This document shows positions 42,963 through 51,789 of a DNA stretch of 58,813 nucleotides, in pieces. A program made the translations under genes and the position numbers. This stretch comes from Bacteroidales bacterium (GTDB lineage: Bacteria > Bacteroidota > Bacteroidia > Bacteroidales > P3). The DNA is taken from the NCBI GenBank assembly GCA_017962445.1, contig JAGCVI010000017.1, positions 1 to 58,813 of the forward strand, in the 5' to 3' direction. Below the pieces are notes generated by a model. That model was not told the origin of the DNA. It saw only the letters and a program-made list of their open reading frames with translations, and did no database searches. The first letter of the stretch is position 1; every line of letters begins with the position of its first letter.

Positions 42963-44761
42963 GCAAATTCTCTATTTTTATAATTCCATTCTGTATCGGA
43001 GTGCTTTTCCTGCTGGTCATTTCCGTTTGGAAGTACTGGCGTTGGATTAAAGGTTTCGACAAGCTGCAGCGGGCCATCATACGCAAAAACATCTTCACAT
43101 GGCGCTTCCTGCCGGCCATCTGGGAGGCTTTCCGCGAGGGTCTGCTCCATTGGCGCATAACCAAAAAGAACCTGCTGCTGGGCTACATGCACCGCAGTCT
43201 GGCTTTCGGATGGTTTCTGCTTATCGTGGTCGGTGCCGTCCAGGCATCGTTGGGCTATCCCGACGGCCATCCGCTATGGATTGCTATTTTCTATAATTAT
43301 TTTGAGATAGAGGCCAGCCCTGTCGATTTCCGTCATGCCGTTTTCTTTGCCAACTTGATGGACGGCCTGTTGCTCTATGTGCTCAGCGGCCTTTTCCTGG
43401 CCATGTTCAAGAAGGTGTGGTCGCGTCCGTTGGGCATGAAGCGCACCACACGCCACACCCTCACCGACCGCGTCGCCAAACTCTCGCTATGGTGCATCTT
43501 TCCCTTCCGTCTTCTCTCGGAGGCTGTCACGTCGGCCATCCATGGTAACGGCGGTTTCCTGGTGAAGTGGCTTGGCGGTGTTTTCGAAAGCATAGGCCTT
43601 GCCGATCCTGCCCTTGAATATACATGCTGGATGCTCTACTCCATAGCCCTCGGCACCTTCTTCTGCATCATGCCGTTCTCGCGCTACATGCACATCTTCA
43701 CCGAGGTGTTCCTCATCTATTTCCGTCAGCTTGGAGTGCACGACAGCGACAAGAAAACAGGCTATACCATGTTCGAGCTCAGTGCATGCTCGCGTTGCGG
43801 TATCTGCATCGACGGCTGTCCTCTCAACCGCCAGCTGGCCATAACCAATGTGCAGGGCGTCTATATGTTGCAGTCCATACGCAACCTCGAGTTGCAGCGC
43901 AATGCCGAGCCTATTGCCGAGAACTGCCTTATGTGCGACCGCTGTGTGGCTGACTGCCCCGTCAATCTCGACCTCTCGATAATCCGCCGCCAGGTGCGCA
44001 TCAAAAACAAGGTGGCCATCGACAACAAGGGCGGTTATGAATATTTGCGCAACATCCATCCCTTCAACTCTATCGGCCGTGTGGCATATTTCGGAGGCTG
44101 CATGTCGCATCTCACGCCTGGCATCACCCGTTCCATGGAGGCCATCTTCAACGCCGTTGGCCAGAAATACTGGTTCATGGACAAGGACGAGACCATCTGC
44201 TGCGGTCGTCCGCTGCTGCAGCAAGGCTTTGAACACCAGGCTTTCGAACTGCGCCGCAAGAATACCGAGATGATTGTCAACAGCAAGGCGACAATGCTTA
44301 TAACCTCGTGCCCCATCTGCTATCAGTCGTTTAAGAAAGAATACAAGCTGTCGATACCGGTGATGCACCACACAGAGTATATCAACATGTTGATAAGCAA
44401 TGGACAGCTGAAGCTTCGCAAGGACGACCGCAAGGTGACATACCACGATCCCTGCGAGCTGGGACGCGGATGCGGCATCTACGACGAGCCGCGCAATGTG
44501 CTGAGTGCCACTACCACATTGCTCAAGACCAAGGAAGAGCGCGAAAAGAGTCTCTGCTGCGGTTTCAATCTGGGCAACCCATTGCTCGACATTGAACAGC
44601 AGACCAAGATACGCGATGCTGCACGCGACAACTTGCTGGCTCCCAATCCAGACACCATCGTCACCGCCTGCCCCATGTGCAAGAAGGCCTTCACACGTGC
44701 CGAAGACATACCTGTCAAGGATATTGCCGAGATTGTGGCCGGAAACATTATTAACCCTTAA
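42959..44761 (+). CDS. Membrane heme-b, 4Fe-4S and double CCG-domain fusion (HdrDE/DsrMK-like)
   Basis: 600 residues. About five membrane spans in residues 1-255 hold several His (MHRSLAFG, FRHAVFF, RYMHIFTEVF) suited to bind heme b, as in the HdrE/DsrM/NarI type. Then come two [4Fe-4S] motifs (Cys277-280-283-287; Cys323-326-329-333) and two cysteine-rich CCG domains (GGCMSH...ICCGRPLLQQG...SCPICYQ and HDPCELGRGCGI...LCCGFN...ACPMCKKAF), the module that carries the disulfide-active cluster in HdrB/HdrD. So one chain joins a quinone/heme membrane arm to a heterodisulfide-reductase-type catalytic arm. ATG at 42959 is set by the four-base overlap. This would link the complex to the menaquinone pool. 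Confidence 0.88.
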   Translation: MSKFSIFIIPFCIGVLFLLVISVWKYWRWIKGFDKLQRAIIRKNIFTWRFLPAIWEAFREGLLHWRITKKNLLLGYMHRSLAFGWFLLIVVGAVQASLGYPDGHPLWIAIFYNYFEIEASPVDFRHAVFFANLMDGLLLYVLSGLFLAMFKKVWSRPLGMKRTTRHTLTDRVAKLSLWCIFPFRLLSEAVTSAIHGNGGFLVKWLGGVFESIGLADPALEYTCWMLYSIALGTFFCIMPFSRYMHIFTEVFLIYFRQLGVHDSDKKTGYTMFELSACSRCGICIDGCPLNRQLAITNVQGVYMLQSIRNLELQRNAEPIAENCLMCDRCVADCPVNLDLSIIRRQVRIKNKVAIDNKGGYEYLRNIHPFNSIGRVAYFGGCMSHLTPGITRSMEAIFNAVGQKYWFMDKDETICCGRPLLQQGFEHQAFELRRKNTEMIVNSKATMLITSCPICYQSFKKEYKLSIPVMHHTEYINMLISNGQLKLRKDDRKVTYHDPCELGRGCGIYDEPRNVLSATTTLLKTKEEREKSLCCGFNLGNPLLDIEQQTKIRDAARDNLLAPNPDTIVTACPMCKKAFTRAEDIPVKDIAEIVAGNIINP

Positions 44762-44773
44762 GCAGACCAGAAA

Positions 44774-45835
44774 ATGCAAAAACGATTTTGGAATGAATAT
44801 CAGAAAGAGATAGCCGACGACCATTTCTTCTATGAGCGCAGCTGCATACGCCAGACCTTCTTCCCTGGGTCGGAAGCGGCGTTCCTGCGTATTGTTCGCG
44901 ACGAGCTCGGCAAGGACATCTGCGACAACCCCCATCAGCATACCTGCACGGGCATCGGCTACCACAGCGACGTGGTGCCTTTCGAGACCACGATGACCGT
45001 CGTGGCACGCCTCTTCTCGCTCATGACGGAGTGCGGCTACGAGAACTACGTACCGTCGTGTGTCACCTCGTTCGGAGTGTTTTCCGAGGTCATCGAGAAA
45101 TGGGAGAACGACCCCAAGCTCATGGAACAGGCCCGTCAGTTCCTGTGGGAGGCAACAAAGCGCGAGTTCAAGATACCCAAAAATATTGCTCACCCTTCCG
45201 ATGTGATCTATAAATTCCGTTTCGACCTCAAGCCGAAAATGAAGTACCAGCTGGTGAACCGCTTCACCGGCAAGCCGCTACGCGTGGTGGAACACATAGG
45301 TTGCCACTACGCCAAGATTTTCCCCGAGCGTGGCATCGGCAAGGCCGAGTTCCCATATGTGCTCGCAGGCATGATAGAGGCTTGGGGCGGCACGGTGGTC
45401 GACTACCCTGAGCGCCGTCACTGCTGCGGCTTCGGTTTCCGGCAGTATCTTGTTCAGGAAAACCGCGGCTATTCCATTGCCAATACCAAGAAAAAATTCC
45501 AGTCGATGGAGCCCTACGAGCCCGATTTCATACTCACCAACTGTCCTGGCTGCAACATGTTCCTCGACAAATGGCAGTACACCATTTCCGAAATGGAACA
45601 CAAAACCTACGACAAGGAAGGCTTCGGCATACCGGTGTTGACCTATGAGGAACTGACAGGCCTCCTGCTGGGATATGACCCATGGCAGCTCGGCCTGCAG
45701 CTTCACCAGGTACAGTCGGAGCCGCTGCTCAACAAGATAGGCATTGCCTACAATCCTGACGAGAAATACAAAGGCATATCCGGACGCTTGCTGCAGCGTC
45801 CCGAACGCCCAAGTTGTCTCAGGGTCTTCAATTGA
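44774..45835 (+). CDS. hdrB: HdrB-like CCG-domain protein
   Basis: 353 residues, cytoplasmic. Two cysteine-rich halves: SCIRQTFFPG and PSCVTSFGVF in the first, and IGCHYAKIFPERG, RHCCGFGF and NCPGCNMFLDKW in the second. The second half has the CX(n)CCGX(n)CXXC pattern that binds the noncubane 4Fe-4S cluster of HdrB, where disulfides are reduced. The first half appears less complete (no CCG). It lies 12 bases behind the membrane fusion gene, which also has CCG domains, so the operon encodes two possible disulfide-reducing sites. Confidence 0.88.
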   Translation: MQKRFWNEYQKEIADDHFFYERSCIRQTFFPGSEAAFLRIVRDELGKDICDNPHQHTCTGIGYHSDVVPFETTMTVVARLFSLMTECGYENYVPSCVTSFGVFSEVIEKWENDPKLMEQARQFLWEATKREFKIPKNIAHPSDVIYKFRFDLKPKMKYQLVNRFTGKPLRVVEHIGCHYAKIFPERGIGKAEFPYVLAGMIEAWGGTVVDYPERRHCCGFGFRQYLVQENRGYSIANTKKKFQSMEPYEPDFILTNCPGCNMFLDKWQYTISEMEHKTYDKEGFGIPVLTYEELTGLLLGYDPWQLGLQLHQVQSEPLLNKIGIAYNPDEKYKGISGRLLQRPERPSCLRVFN

Positions 45836-45906
45836 TGCACTCCTGCCGACCCATACCATATTTTAAATATTAATTCTCAATCGAATCAACGAAAAACAAA
45901 GATAAA

Positions 45907-46917
45907 ATGAAGTCCATTTCCATCATAGGCGCAGGCCCTTCAGGCATTGAGGCCGCTTCTGTTCTGGCCAGGCTTGGCTATACCGTGACCCTTTTCGAGA
46001 AATCGTCATCGCCGCTCAAGAATATTGCCGACAAGGCTTTCTTGTTCCCTAATTTCGCCGCTGCCGGCGACATTGTGGAGCTGATGAATAAAAAACTGCT
46101 CAATTCGAACATTGTGCAGCGGCTCGACACTGACATTGTGGGTCTTGTCCGTGAAGGCGACAGCGGCTGGAAACTGACCGATGCCAAGGGCGCAAGCTAT
46201 TACAGCGACCTCGTTCTGCTGGCCACAGGCTACACTCCTTTCGACGCCCATCGCAAGGAGGAACTGGGCTATGGCATCTACGAAGGTGTCGTCACTTCGC
46301 TCGAGATGGAGAAGATGATACGTTACGACAATATTGTCACCTCGCTTGGCGAAAAGCCGCGTCGTGTGGTATTCCTGCAGTGTGTCGGTTCGCGCGACGA
46401 GAAGTCGGGCAACCACTATTGCTCCAAGCTGTGCTGCGTCACCGCCGTCAAGCAGGCCATCGAACTGAAGAAACAGGTGCCTGATGCCGAGGCCTATATC
46501 TTCTATATGGACTTGCGCATGTGGGGTCAACATTTTGAGGAACTATACCGCCAGTCACAGCAGGACTACGGTGTACGCTACATTCGTGGCCGCATCTCTG
46601 AGGCCTCCGGTACCTTTGATGGACGTGTGCAGATCAAGGCCGAGGACACCCTTATGGGTCTGCCTCTCAAAATGACCACCGACCTGCTGGTTCTGATGGT
46701 AGGTATGGAGGCTTCCGAGGGCACCCGTTGTCTCGCCAAGGCAGCCGGCATCTGTGGCGACTATGGCTTCGCCCAGTCTGTCGACCCCCATATCAACGAT
46801 TGCTGCACTTTGCATGACGGCCTCTTTGTCTGTGGCTCATGCAAGCGTCCTATGACCATCAACGATGTCATCAACGACGGACGCGCCGCAGCCGTGGCTA
46901 TCGCCAGTCGACAGTAG
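45907..46917 (+). CDS. hdrA: HdrA-like FAD oxidoreductase, short form
   Basis: 336 residues against about 650 for classical HdrA. FAD-binding IIGAGPSGIEAASVLARLGY opens the protein, LVLLATGYTPFDA closes the first half, and the HdrA-specific cysteine block FLQCVGSRD...YCSKLCCVTAVKQA (Cys159, 172, 176, 177) follows, as does a C-terminal flavin region VGMEASEGT and GLFVCGSCKRP. The N-terminal domain and the C-terminal ferredoxin inserts of methanogen HdrA are missing, so it may not bifurcate electrons by itself. It is the last gene of the operon and ends directly against the convergent mazG. Confidence 0.88.
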   Translation: MKSISIIGAGPSGIEAASVLARLGYTVTLFEKSSSPLKNIADKAFLFPNFAAAGDIVELMNKKLLNSNIVQRLDTDIVGLVREGDSGWKLTDAKGASYYSDLVLLATGYTPFDAHRKEELGYGIYEGVVTSLEMEKMIRYDNIVTSLGEKPRRVVFLQCVGSRDEKSGNHYCSKLCCVTAVKQAIELKKQVPDAEAYIFYMDLRMWGQHFEELYRQSQQDYGVRYIRGRISEASGTFDGRVQIKAEDTLMGLPLKMTTDLLVLMVGMEASEGTRCLAKAAGICGDYGFAQSVDPHINDCCTLHDGLFVCGSCKRPMTINDVINDGRAAAVAIASRQ

Positions 46918-47724
46918 TCACTCGCTTTTTGCTTCGTTCCAGTATTGAATCATCTCTTCGGTCGACAGCTCGTAGACTGAGCGTCCCGCGTCGTGTGCAC
47001 GTTGCTCGACGTGCGAAAAACGTTTGTAGAATTTGTTGTTTGCCCGCATCAACGCTGTGTCGGCGTTCAGCCCTTCAAAGCGGGCCCATTTGATTATTGC
47101 GAACAGGAGGTCGCCCAGTTCTTCCTCAGCATCCCTTTCCGTGTCGCTGTTTTTGTTGCTGTGCATAGTCCGGAGGGCTTCGCAGAATTCGTTGTATTCC
47201 TCGTCGACCTTGGCATGCGCTGCCGTGCTGTCGGCAAATTCGAAGCCCACGCCAGCGGCTTTCTCCTGTATCCTGATGGCTTTGACAAGTGGTGGCAGGC
47301 TTTGCGGCACCCCTTCAAGCGTCGAGCGGCGCCCCTCTTTCATCTTCACCTCCTCCCATTTCGGCGTCGACGCTGTGACGGCAGGATGTATCGTTCCGTC
47401 GCGGTCGGGCAGGCTGATGTGAGGGTGACGGCTGATAAGTTTCCTGCAAATGCCGTCAATGACGTCGGCGGTGGTGAAACAGCCTTCGTCGTCGGCTATC
47501 TTCGAATAGAACATCAGGTGCAGGAACAGGTCGCCCAACTCCTTGCGCATCTCGTCGCGGTTGCCGTTCACAATGGATTCCGACAGCTCATAGACCTCTT
47601 CAATGGTCAGGTAGCGCAGCGAATCGATGGTCTGCACTCTGTCCCAGGGGCACTCCTTGCGCAGTATGTCAAGGATGGTGCTAAGCCATTGCAGTGATTT
47701 CTGTTCTTCGGTCATGGTTGTCAA
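46918..47724 (-). CDS. mazG: Nucleoside triphosphate pyrophosphohydrolase MazG
   Basis: 268 residues, two MazG domains. First: LRKECPWDRVQTIDSLRYLTIEE with the ECPWD and EExxE-type metal motif, then MRKELGDLFLHLMFY. Second: KVDEEYNEFCEAL and EEELGDLLFAIIKWA. It hydrolyses NTPs/dNTPs to NMP and pyrophosphate and in E. coli lowers ppGpp. Its start overlaps the stop of the Rel gene by four bases, so the ppGpp enzyme and MazG are co-translated; in E. coli relA and mazG are likewise in one operon, with mazEF between, which are absent here. Confidence 0.96.
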   Translation of the reverse strand: MTTMTEEQKSLQWLSTILDILRKECPWDRVQTIDSLRYLTIEEVYELSESIVNGNRDEMRKELGDLFLHLMFYSKIADDEGCFTTADVIDGICRKLISRHPHISLPDRDGTIHPAVTASTPKWEEVKMKEGRRSTLEGVPQSLPPLVKAIRIQEKAAGVGFEFADSTAAHAKVDEEYNEFCEALRTMHSNKNSDTERDAEEELGDLLFAIIKWARFEGLNADTALMRANNKFYKRFSHVEQRAHDAGRSVYELSTEEMIQYWNEAKSE

Positions 47725-50024
47725 ACTCTTTGTACCTGTTCAACACCTTCGAGTGAGCGTATCCTCTCTATCAGTTGGTCGAGGTCTTTCAGGTTGTGGA
47801 CGTAAAGCATTATCAGTCCGCGGCCTACGCCTTCAGAGGCTTCGAGGGTTATGGCTCGCATATTCAAATCCATCTCCTCGCTGATTATGCGTGTAAGCTC
47901 CTGCAGAAGGCCTTTGCGGTCGATGGCGGTGATGGTCACACCGGTCAGGAAGGCTATCTTCTCGCCCTGACGCCACCGTGTGCGTACGATGCGGTCCTCG
48001 TGTGTCGACATCTCGTGGATGGCGTTGGGGCAGTTGGTGCGGTGAACCATTATCTTGCCGTCGGTCACGATGCCGATTACTCTGTCGCCCTGTACGGGCT
48101 TGCAGCATGGAGCAGGCTGTGTCTCAAGTTTTTCGTGGTCGGTATCGGTCAGGAACGGCGATAGCGACGAAGTGCCAGCAGCAGTGTTGAAGAGGGGGTT
48201 GCCTTTGTCTTCGTTATTGTCGAACAGGCTCTGGTACGGCTTGAGGAACAGCAGTTGGGGCGATGTCTTGCCCATGTGGAAGCACTGCTTCATGTTTTCG
48301 TCGGTGATGACACCTGTAGCTATGCGGTAGAAGAGTTCTATGTCGCTGTCCAAGTTGAAGTATCGTTTCAGCCGTGCTATGCGTTCGGGGGTTTCCTGCA
48401 TATCGATCTTGTCGAAGAATTGGCGCAGCAGTTTTTCGCCTTCCCTGCGGTAGCTTTTTTTCTGGTTGCGCAGGAAGTCTTTGATGTGTTCCTTGGCACG
48501 TGGTGTGTGTGCTTCGTCCAGCCATTCTTCGGTGGGTGTTGTCTTCATCGATGTCAGCACCTGCACCTGGTCGCCGCTGTGCAGCCTGTAGCCTATGGGC
48601 ACCACATGGGCGTTGACTTTGGCGCCTATGCAGTGTTCGCCAAGTTGCGAGTGGATGGTGTAGGCAAAGTCGAGCACCGTCGAGCGCGAGGGCATCTTGA
48701 TGGTGTCGCCCTTAGGGGTGAAGATGTATATCTCCTTGGTATAAAGTGTCTCCTTGAATTCCTCTACCAGGTCGAGGGCACTCTTGTTGGGGTCTTCGAG
48801 AGATGTCCTTATCTGCTGCAGCCATTCCTCCACAGGTGTTTGCTGCACAACCTCGTCGGGGTGTGCCTCCTTGTAGAGGAAGTGTGCCGCCATGCCCTTT
48901 TCGGCTATCTGGTCCATGCGTGTGGTGCGTATCTGCACCTCCACCCAGCGGCCTATTGGGCTCATTACGGTGGTATGCAGCGACTCGTAGCCGTTGTTCT
49001 TGGGTGTGGTTATCCAGTCGCGGAAGCGCGACGGCTGCGGTCGGAACAGGCCGGTCACCAGAGCGTAAATCTTGAAGCATTCCTCTTTCTCAATCTTGCG
49101 TGCCTCGTCGGCGCTCATATCTTTGATTTCCGGTATGTCGAGGATTATGCGCATGGCGTAGAGGTCGAAGATCTCGTCGAACTGCACGCCTTTGTTCTGC
49201 ATCTTCTTCCAGCACGAGTAGACCGATTTCACGCGGGTCTTGATAGTGTATTTGAAATGGTTCTCGTCGAGCAGTTTGCGTATCGGGGCTGTGAAGCACT
49301 CCTTCAGTTTCAGCTCGGTGCCAACAGTCTGGTTGATTTTCTCGGCAATCTCGGCATATTTGTCGGGGTTGGTGTATTGCATCACAAGCTCTTCCAGCTC
49401 GGTCTTGATGCTGTACAGTCCCAGCCTGTGGGCCATGGGGATATACAGGTACTGGGTCTCTGACGAGATGGCCAGTTTCTTGGTGTCCTTCATCGACTGG
49501 AGCGTGCGCATGTTGTGCAGGCGGTCGCAGAGTTTCAGGAAGATGACGTAGGCGTCGTCGCACATGGCCAGCAGAATCTTCTTGTAGTTCTCGGCCTGTG
49601 AGGAGAAGTTGTCGTTCTGTTCGGCGATCATCGAAGCCTTGTCAATCTTGGTCACGCCGTCAACGATGCGTGCAGCACGGTCGCCGAAGATTATCCTGAT
49701 GTTTTCCAGCGTGATGTCGGTGTCCTCAACCACGTCGTGCAGCAGGGCGCATACCACGGCGATGGGGCCGAGCCCCACCTCCTTCACGGCAATTAGCGCC
49801 ACTGCCAATGGATGGAAAATGTAGAGTTCGCCCGATTTGCGACGGGTGTCGGCATGGGCGTTCCTGGCAATGGTGAAAGCCCTGAAGATGTTGTTTTCAT
49901 CCTCGCGAGTAAGCTTTTGGCTGGCCCTGCAGGCCTCTATCAGTTCTTCGTATTTTTGCTGTACCGCAATGTCTTCAGACAGTTCTTCCATACTCTTCCG
50001 GAAAAAAGCGTCAAGCCCTACCAT
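47721..50024 (-). CDS. Bifunctional (p)ppGpp synthetase/hydrolase (RelA/SpoT family)
   Basis: 767 residues. N-terminal HD hydrolase domain with intact HDVVED (His96-Asp101) and FHPLAVALIAVK; synthetase domain with NNGYESLHTTVMSPIG and the preceding YAMRIILDIPE; TGS domain (IYIFTPKGDTIKMPSRST); a conserved-Cys segment (PAPCCKPVQGDRVIGIV) and a C-terminal ACT domain. Both active sites look intact, so it can make and break the alarmone. ATG at 50024 (MVGLDAFFRK) overlaps the upstream gene by seven bases; the longer reading to 50123 would overlap it heavily. Confidence 0.96.
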   Translation of the reverse strand: MVGLDAFFRKSMEELSEDIAVQQKYEELIEACRASQKLTREDENNIFRAFTIARNAHADTRRKSGELYIFHPLAVALIAVKEVGLGPIAVVCALLHDVVEDTDITLENIRIIFGDRAARIVDGVTKIDKASMIAEQNDNFSSQAENYKKILLAMCDDAYVIFLKLCDRLHNMRTLQSMKDTKKLAISSETQYLYIPMAHRLGLYSIKTELEELVMQYTNPDKYAEIAEKINQTVGTELKLKECFTAPIRKLLDENHFKYTIKTRVKSVYSCWKKMQNKGVQFDEIFDLYAMRIILDIPEIKDMSADEARKIEKEECFKIYALVTGLFRPQPSRFRDWITTPKNNGYESLHTTVMSPIGRWVEVQIRTTRMDQIAEKGMAAHFLYKEAHPDEVVQQTPVEEWLQQIRTSLEDPNKSALDLVEEFKETLYTKEIYIFTPKGDTIKMPSRSTVLDFAYTIHSQLGEHCIGAKVNAHVVPIGYRLHSGDQVQVLTSMKTTPTEEWLDEAHTPRAKEHIKDFLRNQKKSYRREGEKLLRQFFDKIDMQETPERIARLKRYFNLDSDIELFYRIATGVITDENMKQCFHMGKTSPQLLFLKPYQSLFDNNEDKGNPLFNTAAGTSSLSPFLTDTDHEKLETQPAPCCKPVQGDRVIGIVTDGKIMVHRTNCPNAIHEMSTHEDRIVRTRWRQGEKIAFLTGVTITAIDRKGLLQELTRIISEEMDLNMRAITLEASEGVGRGLIMLYVHNLKDLDQLIERIRSLEGVEQVQRV

Positions 50025-50584
50025 AGTACCCACATCAGCATGGTAGCCAGGTCGATACTTAGGCCGACGGTGTGATATATGTTTCTGTTCACGTAGATGC
50101 GTCCTATCGAGCCGCTCCACCACGACAGTGCGCCCCTGTTGGCTCGCGATGTCGCGCTCAGGCGCATGCCGAATTCAAAGCCCGGCACGTCGCAGAATGC
50201 CGCTCCGACGTATACCTGCCAGTCGAGGAAATGCGCATGCAGACGTGGCCGCAAGGCTACGCCACAGCTGGCGATAGTGCTGTGTTCCAAAAAATTGAGC
50301 GATCCGTATCCTCCCCAGTGCTTGGGCAGGTATGTGATATTGAACCCCAAGCCGGCATCGTTGCGCGAGTAAATGACATTGCCTTCAATAAAGAGACGGC
50401 AACATTCGTCCTGATAGGTCATGGGCCAGCGCGGGACATAGTTCACGCCGCTGTTTTGCATCACAGGCACTTCACTTTCGAATTGCAGGTCGGTACTGCT
50501 GCCGGCCACTGCGTCGTCGTTTTGCGACAGCAGTGCTGACAGCGGTGCCAGGGCCATGAGGAGGATAAAGACAGTCTTTTTCAT
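50018..50584 (-). CDS. Small exported protein, beta-rich, unknown function
   Basis: 188 residues with a Sec signal peptide ending near LLSQ (residue 21). The mature part has alternating hydrophobic residues (LFIEGNVIYSRNDAGLGFNITYLPKHWG; LHAHFLDWQVYVGAAFC) that suggest an eight-strand outer-membrane beta barrel or similar, but there is no recognised motif. It lies between recA and Rel on the same strand, 15 bases after recA and overlapping Rel by seven bases. Confidence 0.72.
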   Translation of the reverse strand: MKKTVFILLMALAPLSALLSQNDDAVAGSSTDLQFESEVPVMQNSGVNYVPRWPMTYQDECCRLFIEGNVIYSRNDAGLGFNITYLPKHWGGYGSLNFLEHSTIASCGVALRPRLHAHFLDWQVYVGAAFCDVPGFEFGMRLSATSRANRGALSWWSGSIGRIYVNRNIYHTVGLSIDLATMLMWVLW

Positions 50585-50599
50585 TTTTGAAACGGTTTC

Positions 50600-51631
50600 T
50601 TATTCTTCGGCGTTCTTTTCGTGGAGGGCGAGGCGGATTTGCGACTCAAGCTCTTCACTCAGCTCGGGATTGTCGCGCAGCAGGTTTTTCACGCCCTCGC
50701 GGCCCTGTGCAAGCTTGGTCTCGCCATAGCTGAACCATGAGCCGCTTTTCTTTATCACTCCGCATTCCACGCCGAGGTCGACGATTTCGCCCTGTTTCGA
50801 TATTCCTTCGCCGAACATGAGGTCGAACTCGCAGGTGCGGAACGGAGGGGCCACCTTGTTTTTCACCACCTTCACCTTCACGCGGTTGCCGATGTTCTGG
50901 TCGCCCTCTTTGATGGCTTGGACGCGGCGTATGTCGAGGCGTACCGAGGCGTAGAACTTCAAGGCGTTGCCGCCAGTGGTGGTCTCGGGGTTGCCGAACA
51001 TGACACCGATTTTTTCGCGCAGCTGGTTGATGAAGATGCAGCAGCAGCCGGTCTTGCTGATAGTCGAGGTCATCTTGCGCAATGCCTGCGACATCAGGCG
51101 GGCATGCAGACCCACTTTCGACTCGCCCATCTCGCCGTCAATCTCGGCTTTGGGAGTCAGTGCAGCCACCGAGTCGATAACTATGATGTCGATGGCACCC
51201 GAGCGTATCAGGTTGTCGGCAATCTCAAGGGCCTGTTCGCCGTTGTCGGGTTGCGACACCAGCAGGTTGTCAGTGTCCACGCCCAGTTTCTTGGCATAGA
51301 CAGGGTCGAAGGCGTGCTCGGCGTCGATAAACGCGGCGATGCCGCCTTTTCTCTGCGACTCGGCGATGGCGTGGATGGCCAGCGTTGTCTTGCCCGACGA
51401 CTCGGGACCGTAAATTTCAATGATTCTGCCTTTTGGGAAGCCCCCGATGCCAAGAGCAGTGTCGAGGCTGATGGAGCCTGTCGAGATGGCTTCGTAGGTC
51501 TCGTCGGGTCTGTCACCCAGTTTCATAATCGAGCCTTTACCGTAGTTCTTTTCAATCTTGTCAAGCGTACTTTGCAGAATTTTCAGTTTCTCTAATTTCG
51601 ACGCATCGTTTTCGTTTACTTCTTTTGCCAT
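50600..51631 (-). CDS. recA: Recombinase RecA
   Basis: 343 residues, usual length. Forms filaments on single-stranded DNA, promotes strand exchange and activates the SOS response. Walker A GPESSGKT at 75-82; [17 protein letters not shown] with Walker B; the [19 protein letters not shown] block; loop 2 around [24 protein letters not shown] at 51631 (MAKEVNE) is favoured over one three codons earlier. First gene of the group recA, exported protein, Rel, mazG, divergent from the aminotransferase gene. Confidence 0.98.
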   Translation of the reverse strand: MAKEVNENDASKLEKLKILQSTLDKIEKNYGKGSIMKLGDRPDETYEAISTGSISLDTALGIGGFPKGRIIEIYGPESSGKTTLAIHAIAESQRKGGIAAFIDAEHAFDPVYAKKLGVDTDNLLVSQPDNGEQALEIADNLIRSGAIDIIVIDSVAALTPKAEIDGEMGESKVGLHARLMSQALRKMTSTISKTGCCCIFINQLREKIGVMFGNPETTTGGNALKFYASVRLDIRRVQAIKEGDQNIGNRVKVKVVKNKVAPPFRTCEFDLMFGEGISKQGEIVDLGVECGVIKKSGSWFSYGETKLAQGREGVKNLLRDNPELSEELESQIRLALHEKNAEE

Positions 51632-51688
51632 GATATTCAATTGTTTATTAATTAATTATTATTTATTGTCTGTTTGGTAATGAAGTTA

Positions 51689-51696
51689 CAAATATA
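51689..51696 (-). promoter_or_regulatory. -7 element for recA
   Basis: TATATTTG on the minus strand fits TAnnTTTG, 57 bases before the recA ATG. No LexA-box was recognised. Confidence 0.5.
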
Positions 51697-51748
51697 CGTT
51701 TAATTTTTTATTTTTCCGCATTTTGCCGACTGATTAAAAAAAAATTCG

Positions 51749-51756
51749 TACTTTTG
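51749..51756 (+). promoter_or_regulatory. -7 element for aspartate aminotransferase gene
   Basis: TACTTTTG fits TAnnTTTG, 33 bases before the ATG at 51790. The nearest TTG is 23 bases upstream, wider than the usual spacing. Confidence 0.5.
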
Positions 51757-51789
51757 CACTTTCTTTTTCACCTATTTAAAACTAAAACC

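Noticed and set aside
43487-45193. 568-residue open frame on the minus strand
   Set aside because: It is antisense to the membrane Fe-S fusion and HdrB-like genes, whose Cys motifs are clear; its composition is a shadow effect of their codon use.
40864-46917. Methanogenesis or sulfate reduction in this organism
   Set aside because: Hdr-like genes are widespread in bacteria; no mcr, dsrAB or apr genes are in the window, so the pathway claim is not supported.
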